Shown here one piece after another: positions 25,118 through 34,082 of a stretch of 64,000 bases of DNA (its first letter is position 1; each line of letters opens with the position of its first letter). The notes below the pieces were generated by a model. That model searched no databases. It was not told where the DNA came from and was given only the letters and a program-made list of their open reading frames with translations. This DNA is from an uncultured Oscillospiraceae bacterium. Lineage in GTDB: Bacteria > Bacillota > Clostridia > Oscillospirales > Acutalibacteraceae. Both the position numbers and the translations under genes were made by a program. Where the stretch lies: assembly GCA_900541905.1 (NCBI GenBank), contig UQLQ01000001.1, positions 1 through 64,000 of the forward strand, read 5' to 3'.

Positions 25118-25609
25118 ATGAGATTATCTGATCAAGAGCGCGCGTATTTTAAGGCTTGTTCTGATGAATTGCTTGAGCATCATTTGGTTCAAAGTATGAG
25201 CAGATATGAACAGCATGGCACTACCAATCGACTGGATCATAGTGTTCAGGTAGCACAATACAGTTACTGGGTCAGCAAAAAATTAAAGTTAAAATTGGAT
25301 CAAAAAAGTTTGATTCGAGGCGCTTTGCTCCATGATTTTTTTCTATATGATTGGCGTACGGGCACAGACCATGAAGGTGCCCATGCATTTACTCATCCGG
25401 AAACTGCCTTGAGTAATGCAATTGAACATTTTGAAATCAATGAAAAAGAAGCAGATATTATTTTAAATCATATGTGGCCTTTGACTATTACAAAAATGCC
25501 GAGTTGCAAAGAAAGTTTTCTTGTAAGCGCTATAGATAAATATTGTTCGCTGAAGGAAAACTTTAACCGGGTCAAAAAAGTCAAATGGATTCCGCAATTT
25601 GCAAAATAA
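25118..25609 (+). CDS. HD-domain phosphohydrolase
   Basis: A 163-residue HD protein with metal ligands H41 (RLDHSVQVA), H72-D73 (LLHDFF) and a later Asp (SAIDKYC), plus the TDHEGAHAFTHP segment. Related to short HDIG hydrolases of Firmicutes acting on phosphoesters or nucleotides; the substrate is unknown. AGGGAG precedes the ATG. Follows the zinc-ribbon membrane protein. Confidence 0.82.
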   Translation: MRLSDQERAYFKACSDELLEHHLVQSMSRYEQHGTTNRLDHSVQVAQYSYWVSKKLKLKLDQKSLIRGALLHDFFLYDWRTGTDHEGAHAFTHPETALSNAIEHFEINEKEADIILNHMWPLTITKMPSCKESFLVSAIDKYCSLKENFNRVKKVKWIPQFAK

Positions 25610-25610
25610 C

Positions 25611-25642
25611 AAAAAATCCGTATCGTTTTGATGCGGATTTTT
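25611..25642 (+). terminator. Terminator after the HD gene
   Basis: AAAATCCGTATC / GATGCGGATTTT with T run. Confidence 0.82.
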
Positions 25643-25710
25643 TATATTTACAAATAAGTTGCCAATAGCGTATAATGACAGTATCATGTGGGGCAAAGGA
25701 GAACCATTCG

Positions 25711-26742
25711 ATGTTAAAAGGAAAGAAACTGCTGATTACAGGAGGGACAGGCTCTTTTGGAAATGCAGTGTTAAAACGCTTTTTAGATACAGAGGTGGAA
25801 GAAATCCGTATTTTTTCCAGAGATGAAAAAAAGCAGGTAGACATGCGCCGTGTATATCAAAACGATAGAATACAATATTATATTGGCGATGTACGCGATT
25901 TAAACAGCATTCGCCAAGCAATGTACGATATTGACTATGTGTTCCATGCTGCAGCGCTCAAACAAGTGCCAAACTGTGAATTTTTTCCTCTTGAAGCAGT
26001 AAAGACAAATGTTTTGGGCACAGATAATGTACTGACTGCCGCAATTGATTCAGGAGTGAAAAAAGTAATTTGCCTTTCTACGGATAAGGCTGCATATCCC
26101 GTCAATGCAATGGGTGCTTCAAAGGCGCTTATGGAAAAGGTCTTCATTGCCAGAGCAAGAACCGTATCTCCTGACAGAACTTTAATTTGTGGTACACGTT
26201 ATGGAAATGTTATGTGCTCCAGAGGCTCTGTGATACCATTGTTTATCGAACAAATTAAAGCAGGTAAACCGTTGACGATTACCAATCCCAATATGACACG
26301 CTTTATGATGAGTTTGGAAGAAGCTGTTGATTTGGTATTGTTTACCTTTGCACATGCACAATCCGGGGATATTATGGTACAAAAAGCGCCTGCATGCACC
26401 ATTGGGATATTGGCTCAAGCATTGCAGGAGTTGTTTGGCATAAAAAATGAAATACAGGTCATAGGCGTACGTCACGGAGAAAAGCTGTATGAAACATTAT
26501 TGACGAAAGAAGAATGTGTCAATGCGGTAGATATGGGCAATTTTTATCGTGTTCCTATGGACAAAAGAAAACTGAATTATACTCGTTATCAGATGGAAGA
26601 AAGACAAAAAGAGCCGTTTATATTGGAGGAATTTAATTCCAATAACACAGTACAGCTAACAGTAGCGCAGGTAAAGGAACATTTGTTAAAATTATCATTT
26701 GTACAGGATGAGTTGAAAAATTGGAGTTCTGACAAAAGATAG
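25711..26742 (+). CDS. UDP-GlcNAc 4,6-dehydratase-type sugar nucleotide enzyme
   Basis: A 343-residue extended SDR enzyme: MLKGKKLLITGGTGSFGNAV (NAD motif), FHAAALKQVPNCEFFP, and STDKAAYPVNAMGASKALME. Met replaces the usual catalytic Tyr of the YxxxK motif, as in FnlA/CapE/PseB-type 4,6-dehydratases, and the Asp and Lys of that motif are kept. Length suits FnlA/CapE. Product would feed capsule, lipopolysaccharide-like or pseudaminic acid sugars. No other polysaccharide gene adjoins it, which is odd. Start at ATG 25711 with AAAGGAGA upstream. Confidence 0.82.
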   Translation: MLKGKKLLITGGTGSFGNAVLKRFLDTEVEEIRIFSRDEKKQVDMRRVYQNDRIQYYIGDVRDLNSIRQAMYDIDYVFHAAALKQVPNCEFFPLEAVKTNVLGTDNVLTAAIDSGVKKVICLSTDKAAYPVNAMGASKALMEKVFIARARTVSPDRTLICGTRYGNVMCSRGSVIPLFIEQIKAGKPLTITNPNMTRFMMSLEEAVDLVLFTFAHAQSGDIMVQKAPACTIGILAQALQELFGIKNEIQVIGVRHGEKLYETLLTKEECVNAVDMGNFYRVPMDKRKLNYTRYQMEERQKEPFILEEFNSNNTVQLTVAQVKEHLLKLSFVQDELKNWSSDKR

Positions 26743-26785
26743 ATTTTATACATATGGTATTAAATAATATAAATATACGAAGTAT

Positions 26786-26827
26786 AAAAATCGCTATGCA
26801 CAGTAATATCATTGCATAGCGATTTTT
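26786..26827 (+). terminator. Terminator after the sugar-nucleotide dehydratase
   Basis: Perfect 15-bp arms AAAAATCGCTATGCA / TGCATAGCGATTTTT with a 12-base loop. Confidence 0.88.
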
Positions 26828-26897
26828 ATTATTTTATTGAAACAGTTATGATATGTGAATTGGGAATATAATTTCACAAAATATTTCCATAAGGTAC

Positions 26898-26928
26898 TTG
26901 CTTGTGACGCGGCGTAATGTTTTATACT
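26898..26928 (+). promoter_or_regulatory. MerR-type promoter with 19-bp spacer
   Basis: TTGCTT (26898-26903), a 19-base spacer and TATACT (26923-26928). The spacer contains the dyad GACGC-GGCGTAA-like sequence (ACGC-G-GCGT). Overlong spacers with a central dyad are the mark of MerR-activated promoters; the MerR gene starts 24 bases later. Confidence 0.75.
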
Positions 26929-26951
26929 ATAACAAAGAGGTGATTTCAAAT

Positions 26952-27752
26952 ATGAAGAAAAATAAGGCGATTCCTCAGGGATACATGACAGTAGGAGAAG
27001 TTGCCAAGAAAATGAACGTTTCTGTACGCACCTTGCAGTATTACGATAAAGAAGGTTTATTTACGCCATCGGCAGAGAGCGAGGGGGGACGGCGGCTGTA
27101 TACAGATAAGGATATGATTCAGCTGCACCAAATATTGTCTTTAAAACATTTGGGTTTTTCATTGGGGGATATTAAAAATCGTTTGATATCTCTTGATACT
27201 CCGGATGAAGTTGCGCGAGTCCTCTCAGAACAAGCGGCAGTTGTACGAGATAAAATTGAATGTTTATCTCAGTCTTTAAAAGAGCTGGAAGCCCTGAAAG
27301 AAGAAGTGCTTCAAATGCAATCGGTCAATTTTAAAAAATATGCGGATATTATTGTGAATCTGCAAATGAAAAATGATTTTTATTGGCTCATCAAACATTT
27401 TGACGATACAATGCTTGACCACATACGCAATCGTTTTGATAAGGAAAGCGGGCTTACATTTATCAAACACTTTACAAAATTGCAAGATAAAGTATTGCAG
27501 TATCAAAAAGAACAGGTGTCTCCCGAAAGTGAAAAAGGGCAGCAGATTGCAAAAGAATTTTGGGGAATGATTGTGGAATTTACAAACGGAGATATGAGTA
27601 TGCTGCCGCAGTTGATGGATTTTGGAACTGTGGAGGACCCAAATGAACAATGGCAGAAAAAACAAATGGCTGTGAATGCTTTTATGGAACCTGCTTTAGA
27701 GATTTATTTTAAGAATTTGGGTATCAATCCGTTTCAGGGGGAACAGCCGTGA
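26952..27752 (+). CDS. MerR family regulator with TipAS-like effector domain
   Basis: A 266-residue activator. The N-terminal MerR winged helix (MTVGEVAKKMNVSVRTLQYYDKEGLFTPS, GGRRLYTDKDM) is followed by a coiled coil and a C-terminal antibiotic-binding-like (TipAS) domain. It is first in an operon with an ABC exporter, so it probably senses a drug or cationic compound and induces its own operon through the 19-bp spacer promoter. Start ATG 26952 with AGAGGTGA upstream. Stop overlaps the ATPase start. Confidence 0.88.
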   Translation: MKKNKAIPQGYMTVGEVAKKMNVSVRTLQYYDKEGLFTPSAESEGGRRLYTDKDMIQLHQILSLKHLGFSLGDIKNRLISLDTPDEVARVLSEQAAVVRDKIECLSQSLKELEALKEEVLQMQSVNFKKYADIIVNLQMKNDFYWLIKHFDDTMLDHIRNRFDKESGLTFIKHFTKLQDKVLQYQKEQVSPESEKGQQIAKEFWGMIVEFTNGDMSMLPQLMDFGTVEDPNEQWQKKQMAVNAFMEPALEIYFKNLGINPFQGEQP

Positions 27753-28564
27753 GCCATGCAATTGAAATTTGCGGATTACAAAAATCTTACGGGAATCATA
27801 TTGTCTTACATGATGTCTCTTTCTGTATCTTGCGGGGGGAAATTTTTGGATTATTGGGTGTAAACGGTTCAGGGAAAACCACAGCATTGGAATGTATCGA
27901 AGGATTGCGCAGATATGACAAAGGCTGCATTACAGTAAACGGTAAAATAGGTATTCAACTTCAGTCGGCTTCTTTGCCTGCGCATATCAAGACCATGGAA
28001 GCACTTCAACTGGCTGCAAAGTGGAATCATGCAGATATAGATGATGAAATAATTGGGGTACTTGGTATTGAACAATTAGCAAAAAAACAATATATGGAAT
28101 TATCCACCGGACAAAAACGAAGATTGCATCTTGCACTGGCTTTGGTCGGCCAGCCTGAAATCCTTTTTTTGGACGAACCAACAGCAGGATTAGATGTGCA
28201 AGGAAGAATCTCACTGCATCACCAAATACGAACACTGAAAGAGCAGGGAAAGACAATCATATTAGCCAGCCACGATATGGCGGAAGTGGAAAGTTTGTGT
28301 GACCGTATTGCTATTTTACATGAAGGAAGGATTGCCTTTTGCGGCACGGTAGAACAACTGACAGAAAAAATAGAAAAGCGTTATCATCTTTTCATAAAAA
28401 CCAGTCAAGGCGACCAAACCTTTGTGGTTGATAATATAGGGGATGCCCTAATCGCCCTATTGGAGGAGTACCGTCAAAAAGGTATTACCATACTGGATAT
28501 TCAAATAGACAGAGGAACATTGGAGCAGCACTTTATCCAATTTGTAAAGGGAGATGGAAAATGA
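27749..28564 (+). CDS. ABC transporter ATP-binding protein (drug-efflux type)
   Basis: A 271-residue ATPase: Walker A GVNGSGKTTALE, signature LSTGQKRRLHLALAL, Walker B ILFLDEPTAGLD, H-loop ASHDMAEVE. CcmA/NatA-like family of ABC-2 exporters. The GTG start overlaps the MerR stop (GTGA), and its own stop overlaps the permease start. Its C-terminal 60 residues form the extra domain usual in these proteins. Substrate unknown; drug export inferred from the MerR/TipAS partner. Confidence 0.9.
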   Translation: MSHAIEICGLQKSYGNHIVLHDVSFCILRGEIFGLLGVNGSGKTTALECIEGLRRYDKGCITVNGKIGIQLQSASLPAHIKTMEALQLAAKWNHADIDDEIIGVLGIEQLAKKQYMELSTGQKRRLHLALALVGQPEILFLDEPTAGLDVQGRISLHHQIRTLKEQGKTIILASHDMAEVESLCDRIAILHEGRIAFCGTVEQLTEKIEKRYHLFIKTSQGDQTFVVDNIGDALIALLEEYRQKGITILDIQIDRGTLEQHFIQFVKGDGK

Positions 28565-29283
28565 AAGCATTGCTATATGGAATTGCATTACAGTGGAAAT
28601 TGGACATAAGAAGTAAGACGCTGCTGATTACCTGCTATATGGTTCCTCTTTTATTTTTCGCCATCATGGGAGGAATCTTTACTTCAATTATGCCGGAATC
28701 GAAAGATACATTAATCCCCGCTATGACAGTGATGGGGGTATCTATGGGCGCACTGATTGGTTTACCGCCATCTTTGGTAGAACTATATGGCAGTGATATT
28801 AAAAAAGTTTATAAAGCAAACGGTATACCTATCTATTTTGGATTTATCACAACCACTTTCTCTGCAATGATTCACTTATTGCTCATGTCTGTTATAATAT
28901 ACGCAATTGCTCCGTTTGCATTTGAAGCAAAACTGCCGAATCAATCTGTTTTCTATTTTATATCGCTGATTATTTTTATTATGGTATCACTCAGCATTGG
29001 CAGTATTTTAGGTTTGGTGATGAAAAAGCAAGCAAAAGTCACTATGATTTCTCAATTGGTCTTTTTGCCCTCTATTATGCTGTCAGGAATTATGTTTCCT
29101 ATTGAGTTTTTGCCGGATGTGTTAAGATGGATTGGAATGATATTTCCTGCTGCATGGGGTTATCAATTGATGCTGGATTATGGTTTTGGTTTTCAAAATT
29201 TGTGGCCTATGATGATTATCTTTGTCGTAGCAGTTGTGGCTATCTTTCTGGTATTGCGCAAAATAAAAACAGATGAAACCTAA
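28561..29283 (+). CDS. ABC-2 type transporter permease
   Basis: A 240-residue membrane protein with six hydrophobic segments and the ABC-2 signature region (LPSIMLSGIMFPIEFLPDVL). Forms an exporter with the upstream ATPase. Overlaps it by four bases (ATGA). The operon ends at the palindrome 29268-29294, which overlaps this stop codon. Confidence 0.88.
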   Translation: MKALLYGIALQWKLDIRSKTLLITCYMVPLLFFAIMGGIFTSIMPESKDTLIPAMTVMGVSMGALIGLPPSLVELYGSDIKKVYKANGIPIYFGFITTTFSAMIHLLLMSVIIYAIAPFAFEAKLPNQSVFYFISLIIFIMVSLSIGSILGLVMKKQAKVTMISQLVFLPSIMLSGIMFPIEFLPDVLRWIGMIFPAAWGYQLMLDYGFGFQNLWPMMIIFVVAVVAIFLVLRKIKTDET

Positions 29284-29294
29284 TTTCATCTGTT
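29268..29294. terminator. Bidirectional terminator between ABC and cobalamin operons
   Basis: Perfect 11-bp arms AACAGATGAAA / TTTCATCTGTT with loop CCTAA. On the minus strand it is followed by TTTATTTTG, serving the cob operon end; on the plus strand by a weaker T run. Confidence 0.75.
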
Positions 29295-29318
29295 TCGTTC
29301 TGCAAAAGGAAAGTAATA

Positions 29319-29957
29319 TTAGGAATCTCTTTCTGTAATGCTATACAATAATGCATTGCATATGGCGGCGGCAATATTGCTGCCGCCTTTTCGTCCACGT
29401 GCTACAATGTATGGCATCTGTGTACTTAAAATAAGCTCTTTGGATTCTACTACATTGACAAACCCAACAGGTACGCCAATGATAAATTCAGGCTGTAACC
29501 CCTGCTGTATCAGTTCGTACAAACGAATCAATGCGGTGGGCGCATTGCCGATTGCAAATATGGTTGGGCGGTTTAAAGCCACCGCTTTATCCATGCTGGC
29601 AACAGCACGGGTTGTACCTTGTTCTTTTGCTGTGTTTGCAACATCTTCATCGGACATAAAACAGAATACGTCGCAGCCAAGTTTTGCCAGTGCTGCTTTG
29701 TTGATTCCTGACTTTCCCATTTGGGTGTCTGTTACAATACAGGCGCCTTTTTTTAAGGCTTCTTTTGCGTATTGAACTGCATTGGGAGAAAACACAAGAT
29801 TTTTTGCATAGTCAAAATCCGCAGAAGTATGAATACAGCGTTTGATAATCGGCTCCTGTTCAGGGTCCAATCTCATATCGCCTAATTCTTTTGATATGAT
29901 TTCAAAACTGCGTTGTTCAATTTGATTGGGCGATATATGTTCTAATTGTATGTTCAT
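29319..29957 (-). CDS. cbiC: Cobalt-precorrin-8 methylmutase
   Basis: A 212-residue CbiC/CobH protein moving a methyl from C11 to C12 to form cobyrinate. The active-site His lies in RCIHTSADFDYA, and GNAPTAL and VGFVNVVESKE are family marks. It is the last gene of the cluster, eight bases after cobO, although it acts mid-pathway. TAGGTG ribosome site before ATG 29957. Confidence 0.95.
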   Translation of the reverse strand: MNIQLEHISPNQIEQRSFEIISKELGDMRLDPEQEPIIKRCIHTSADFDYAKNLVFSPNAVQYAKEALKKGACIVTDTQMGKSGINKAALAKLGCDVFCFMSDEDVANTAKEQGTTRAVASMDKAVALNRPTIFAIGNAPTALIRLYELIQQGLQPEFIIGVPVGFVNVVESKELILSTQMPYIVARGRKGGSNIAAAICNALLYSITERDS

Positions 29958-29964
29958 AAAGCAC

Positions 29965-30489
29965 CTACCATTCTACTCCCAAACGTGCGGGAATGCCTGC
30001 ATCAAAAGGATGTTTTATTTTTTTCATTTCTGTTACGTAGTCGGCTGCTTCTATCATATAATCAGCAGGATCACGGCCGGTTAATATCAATTCCAATGCT
30101 TCTGGTTTATTCAGAATGAATTCTTTTAGCATGTCTTTGTCAATCAAACCCAGATTATAGCTTGCCATAATTTCGTCTAAAATCAGCAAATCACATTGGC
30201 TGTTTTGAGCATGTAGTATAGCTTGTTTTAATTGCTGTGTTTGATATGCAGTGACCTCTTTCTTTTGTTCTTCTGTCATATTCCATGTAAAGGGAGTATT
30301 CGGTTTTCCCCGCAATATGGTAATATTGGGCTGCGAAAGTAATATTTTTAATTCTCCTGTAGGACCGCCTTTTAAAAATTGTATGATAAACACTTTTTTG
30401 TCGTTGCCCGCCGCACGAATGGCAAGACCCATAGCGGCCGTAGTTTTTCCTTTTCCGTCTCCGCAGTAAATATGTGTGCAACCTTTCAT
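29965..30489 (-). CDS. cobO: Corrinoid adenosyltransferase
   Basis: A 174-residue CobA/CobO-type ATP:corrinoid adenosyltransferase with the P-loop GDGKGKTTAAMGLAIRA and DLLILDEIMASYNLGL. It attaches the 5'-deoxyadenosyl group to Co(I). The ATG overlaps the stop of cobQ, behind GGAGGGAA. The name cobO is used to avoid confusion with the methyltransferase cobA in this same cluster. Confidence 0.94.
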   Translation of the reverse strand: MKGCTHIYCGDGKGKTTAAMGLAIRAAGNDKKVFIIQFLKGGPTGELKILLSQPNITILRGKPNTPFTWNMTEEQKKEVTAYQTQQLKQAILHAQNSQCDLLILDEIMASYNLGLIDKDMLKEFILNKPEALELILTGRDPADYMIEAADYVTEMKKIKHPFDAGIPARLGVEW

Positions 30490-31982
30490 ATCGTTCCCTC
30501 CAATATATCATAGATTTGTTTTATGTCCATATTCTGTCTCATGGTATCTGCAAGGAAATTATATTGAGTATCTTTATATTCCTTTGTATCTATTGTTTTT
30601 ATAGTAGTTTCGTTGATTCCTTTCGCTTTTAGCAAACTTTGTATGATTGCATTTACAACAGAATTATCATCAAAAATACCGTGTACATATGTACCATATA
30701 TGTTGTCTTTCTGTGCTCCGTCTGTATTTTTATTTTCCAATAATGTTAGGGAGAGGACGGACTGGATACTGTGTGTTTTTCCCATGTGAATCTCGTATCC
30801 ATGAAAAGGTAAATGAGAAAGGTTGGAAAAGATACCGTTCACCTGTTCAAAACGACCGCTTATTTGTGTACGAGTTTTCTTTTGGTCAAACACAGTGGTA
30901 ATGGGTAATAACTCCATGCCGCGAATTTCTCCACCTTCTTCAATATGATGAGGGTCGCTGACAGATTGTCCCAGCATTTGATAACCGCCGCAAATTCCAA
31001 AGATAGGTTTCCCGCACGCAACGTGTTTTTTCAAGCAGGCTTCCAACCCTGTTTCCCGCAGCCATTTTAAATCTGCCATGGTATTTTTGGTGCCAGGAAG
31101 AAAGATACAGTCAGGGGTTCCCAATTGTGTGGGAGAAGAAACATAACGAAGAGAAAGACCGTTAATATGCTCAAATGGATAAAAATCTGTAAAGTTAGAA
31201 ATGCGCGGTAGTTTTATCACTGCCAAATCCAATAAGCTGTGCTCGAATTGTTTGGAATGAAAGCGTTCACTTAAACTGTCCTCGTCGTCGATGTCTACAT
31301 TCATGTAGGGAAGTACACCCAGAACAGGAATATTGGTCAATTTGGTAAGCATGTCCAGTCCCGGTTCTAAAATAGATTTGTCCCCTCGAAATTTGTTGAT
31401 GATCAATCCCTTGATTCGGCGGCGTTCCTGTTCCTCCAGAAGCATAACAGTACCGTAAAGGGAAGCAAATACGCCGCCACGGTCAATGTCACCGGCCAAA
31501 AGTACAGGGGCATTTACCATTTCCGCCATACCCATATTGACGATATCTTCTTGTTTTAAATTGATTTCCGCAGGACTGCCTGCACCTTCTATCACAATGA
31601 TGTCATATTGCGCTGCAAGTGTATGATAAGCTTCTAAAATATGAGGAACTAATTGTTTTTTATAGGAGAAGTAGTCTTTTGCACTCATATTTCCTATTAC
31701 TTCACCGTTGACAATCACTTGAGAACCAACATCATTGGTGGGTTTCAGTAAAATAGGATTCATAAGCACAGAAGGGACAACTCCTGCTGCTTCGCATTGC
31801 ATGACTTGGGCGCGTCCCATTTCCAGTCCTTCTGATGTAATATAGGAGTTCAGTGCCATGTTTTGAGATTTAAAAGGCGCAACACGGTATCCGTCCTGTT
31901 TGAATATACGGCATAAACCCGCAACAATAAAACTTTTACCCGCATTGGACATGGTGCCTTGTATCATAATGACTTTTGCCAT
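30486..31982 (-). CDS. cobQ: Cobyric acid synthase
   Basis: A 498-residue amidotransferase (CbiP/CobQ) that amidates four carboxylates of adenosylcobyrinate diamide. N-terminal synthetase P-loop-like IQGTMSNAGKSFIVAGL and EGAGSPAEINL; the C-terminal glutaminase keeps its nucleophile in GICGGYQMLG and a His in YGTYVHGIF. This contrasts with CbiA of the same cluster, whose glutaminase Cys is missing. Start ATG 31982 with CAGGAGG. Confidence 0.95.
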   Translation of the reverse strand: MAKVIMIQGTMSNAGKSFIVAGLCRIFKQDGYRVAPFKSQNMALNSYITSEGLEMGRAQVMQCEAAGVVPSVLMNPILLKPTNDVGSQVIVNGEVIGNMSAKDYFSYKKQLVPHILEAYHTLAAQYDIIVIEGAGSPAEINLKQEDIVNMGMAEMVNAPVLLAGDIDRGGVFASLYGTVMLLEEQERRRIKGLIINKFRGDKSILEPGLDMLTKLTNIPVLGVLPYMNVDIDDEDSLSERFHSKQFEHSLLDLAVIKLPRISNFTDFYPFEHINGLSLRYVSSPTQLGTPDCIFLPGTKNTMADLKWLRETGLEACLKKHVACGKPIFGICGGYQMLGQSVSDPHHIEEGGEIRGMELLPITTVFDQKKTRTQISGRFEQVNGIFSNLSHLPFHGYEIHMGKTHSIQSVLSLTLLENKNTDGAQKDNIYGTYVHGIFDDNSVVNAIIQSLLKAKGINETTIKTIDTKEYKDTQYNFLADTMRQNMDIKQIYDILEGTI

Positions 31983-31984
31983 GG

Positions 31985-33061
31985 TTACACCTCCTGAAGT
32001 ATTTGGTCTATTGTATGCAGCAGTTGCACATTTTCATCATGAGTGCGTACAGCAATGCGATAATATCCTTTTGTAAGTCCACGATAGTTTTCACAGTTTC
32101 GTATGAGAATATTATGTTTTTTGAGTTTGTGCTCCAATGGGATAGGACTATAAAACAAGATATAGTTGGCTTTGGAAGGTATTACATTCATATTTCTCTT
32201 TTTCAGTTCCCTTATAAGGAAAGCACGCTCTGTATGAATTAACGATAAGCTGTGGGCCCAGTAATCGTTGCATTGCAATGCGGCAATCCCTGCATACTGT
32301 GCAGGAATTGATACACTCCAAGGTTGACCGCAATGGAACATTTGCTGTAATAAGGTTTTATTGGAACATACGCCAAAACCAAGGCGAAGTCCTGCCATGG
32401 CATATTGTTTGGTAAAAGCTCTCAATAGAAATAAGTTAGAATATGCTGCACATTCCGGCAGTAAACTTTGCGTGTCAGTATCAGTTACAAACGGAAGAAA
32501 GCATTCGTCTAAAAATAAAATGATACCATGTTGTTTACAAACATTCAATATTTCTTTCAATAAGCCGGTTGGTATTACTTGTCCTGTGGGGTTATTGGGA
32601 TTGCATAAAAATAAAACATCCAGATTCGGTGTCAATGCGGAAAGTATTCCTGTATAAAACAGTTCTGTAGTTAAGGAAAAGTCTGTTTCTGCTTGCAAGT
32701 TCAGATATGTAATATGGCAATCAACAAGAGTTAACGCATGTTCGTACTCTGAAAAAGTAGGTGCCAATAACAGAGCGCTTTTAGGCTTTTGAGCCAATGC
32801 AAATCGTGTAATTAAGTCGGCAGCGCCGTTCCCGCATATGATATGTTCTCGATTGATATGATAGTGGTCTGACAAAGCTGCGATTAATTCTCTGCAATAC
32901 GGGTCAGGGTAATGTGCGCAGACAGTAAGAGAATTGATAACAGCTTGCTTTATTTGTTCGGGCAGTCCCAAAGGATTTATATTTGCTGAAAAGTCTAAAA
33001 TAGGCGTTTTGGTGTCTAACAGGCAATCATAAATATTTCCGCCATGGGTATAAAAATCCAT
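31985..33061 (-). CDS. cobD: Threonine-phosphate decarboxylase
   Basis: A 358-residue class I/II aminotransferase-fold PLP enzyme that makes aminopropanol phosphate for the nucleotide loop. MDFYTHGGNIYDC, ILDFSANINPLG, NPNNPTG and the PLP lysine in LLRAFTKQYAMAGLRLGF are visible. Start at ATG 33061 with AGGAGG; the open frame extends upstream to 33283 but that part overlaps cbiB out of frame. Two bases before cobQ. Confidence 0.92.
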   Translation of the reverse strand: MDFYTHGGNIYDCLLDTKTPILDFSANINPLGLPEQIKQAVINSLTVCAHYPDPYCRELIAALSDHYHINREHIICGNGAADLITRFALAQKPKSALLLAPTFSEYEHALTLVDCHITYLNLQAETDFSLTTELFYTGILSALTPNLDVLFLCNPNNPTGQVIPTGLLKEILNVCKQHGIILFLDECFLPFVTDTDTQSLLPECAAYSNLFLLRAFTKQYAMAGLRLGFGVCSNKTLLQQMFHCGQPWSVSIPAQYAGIAALQCNDYWAHSLSLIHTERAFLIRELKKRNMNVIPSKANYILFYSPIPLEHKLKKHNILIRNCENYRGLTKGYYRIAVRTHDENVQLLHTIDQILQEV

Positions 33062-33078
33062 AAAATCCTCCTTTCCGC

Positions 33079-34059
33079 TTAGATAAAACATAGAAATAAC
33101 AGAGATTTCAAACCTAGTCCCACTACAATGGCAATGCATGATGTGATGTATAATAAATGATTTGCTCTGCAAATATCCTTTGCTTCTATGGAACGGTCGG
33201 CATTGCCGATGGTCGGCTTTTTGTGCAATTTTCCAAAGTAATATGCATCGCCGGCCAGTTGAATATGCAGTGCGCCTGCACATACGGCTTCTGTATGTGC
33301 GCTGTTGGGACTGGCATGATTGCGTTTGTCCCTACGGTAAACACGAAATGCTTCTTTGGCATCATACCGTGCAAAAAATGCGGCCAGAATCATCAAATAA
33401 GCAGAAATACGAGCAGGAATATAATTTAAAATATCATCCAGTTTTGCAGCGGCTGTGCCAAAATACTGATAACGTTCATTGCGGTAGCCAATCATGGAAT
33501 CCATCGTATTGACGGATTTATAGAAAAAACCCAAAGGTGCGCCGCCAATGAGCATAAAAAACAAAGGAGCAATGACGCCGTCGGATGTATTCTCAGCGAC
33601 AGTTTCCACTGCCGCTTTTGCAATTTGTTCTTCCGTTAAATTAGAAGTGTCACGGCCAACAATCATGGAAACGGCTTTTCGTGCGCCTTCTAAATTGTGT
33701 TGTTCCAGTTGAACATATACTTTCATACTCTCTGTTTTTAATGATTTTGCAGCAAGCATCTGATAGCAAAAGATTGAAGCAATCACAAAGTGTAATGCAG
33801 GATGAATCCGGTGTGCCAGCATTAAAATTCCCAGAGGAATCGCGGTGGAAATCAGGATTACAATGATTGCAAGACAAACACCTGCAAATCGCTGGACTGC
33901 TTTGGACTTTTGAAAACAGCCCTTCATGGATTTTTCCAGAACAGAAATTAGTGCTCCAATCCAACGAACAGGGTGAGGAAGCCAGTGCGGGTCTCCAAAG
34001 CATATGTCCAATAAAAATCCTGTGAGCAATGCAAGCATAGAGATAGACAAATATAGCAT
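33079..34059 (-). CDS. cbiB: Adenosylcobinamide-phosphate synthase
   Basis: A 326-residue membrane protein (CbiB/CobD family) joining adenosylcobyrate to aminopropanol (phosphate). Signature FLLDICFGDPHWLPHPVRWIG near the N-terminus, AVETVAENTSDGVIAPLFF, and RDKRNHASPNSAHTEA. Several hydrophobic helices. ATG 34059 is preferred to ATG 34077 because AAAAGGAGG lies between the two and is correctly spaced only for the former. Confidence 0.93.
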   Translation of the reverse strand: MLYLSISMLALLTGFLLDICFGDPHWLPHPVRWIGALISVLEKSMKGCFQKSKAVQRFAGVCLAIIVILISTAIPLGILMLAHRIHPALHFVIASIFCYQMLAAKSLKTESMKVYVQLEQHNLEGARKAVSMIVGRDTSNLTEEQIAKAAVETVAENTSDGVIAPLFFMLIGGAPLGFFYKSVNTMDSMIGYRNERYQYFGTAAAKLDDILNYIPARISAYLMILAAFFARYDAKEAFRVYRRDKRNHASPNSAHTEAVCAGALHIQLAGDAYYFGKLHKKPTIGNADRSIEAKDICRANHLLYITSCIAIVVGLGLKSLLFLCFI

Positions 34060-34082
34060 AGGTGTCCTCCTTTTCATAACGT

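Noticed and set aside
33062..33283. N-terminal extension of the cobD frame
   Set aside because: It is antisense-like sequence overlapping the end of cbiB in another frame; ATG 33061 has the ribosome site and matches the family start.
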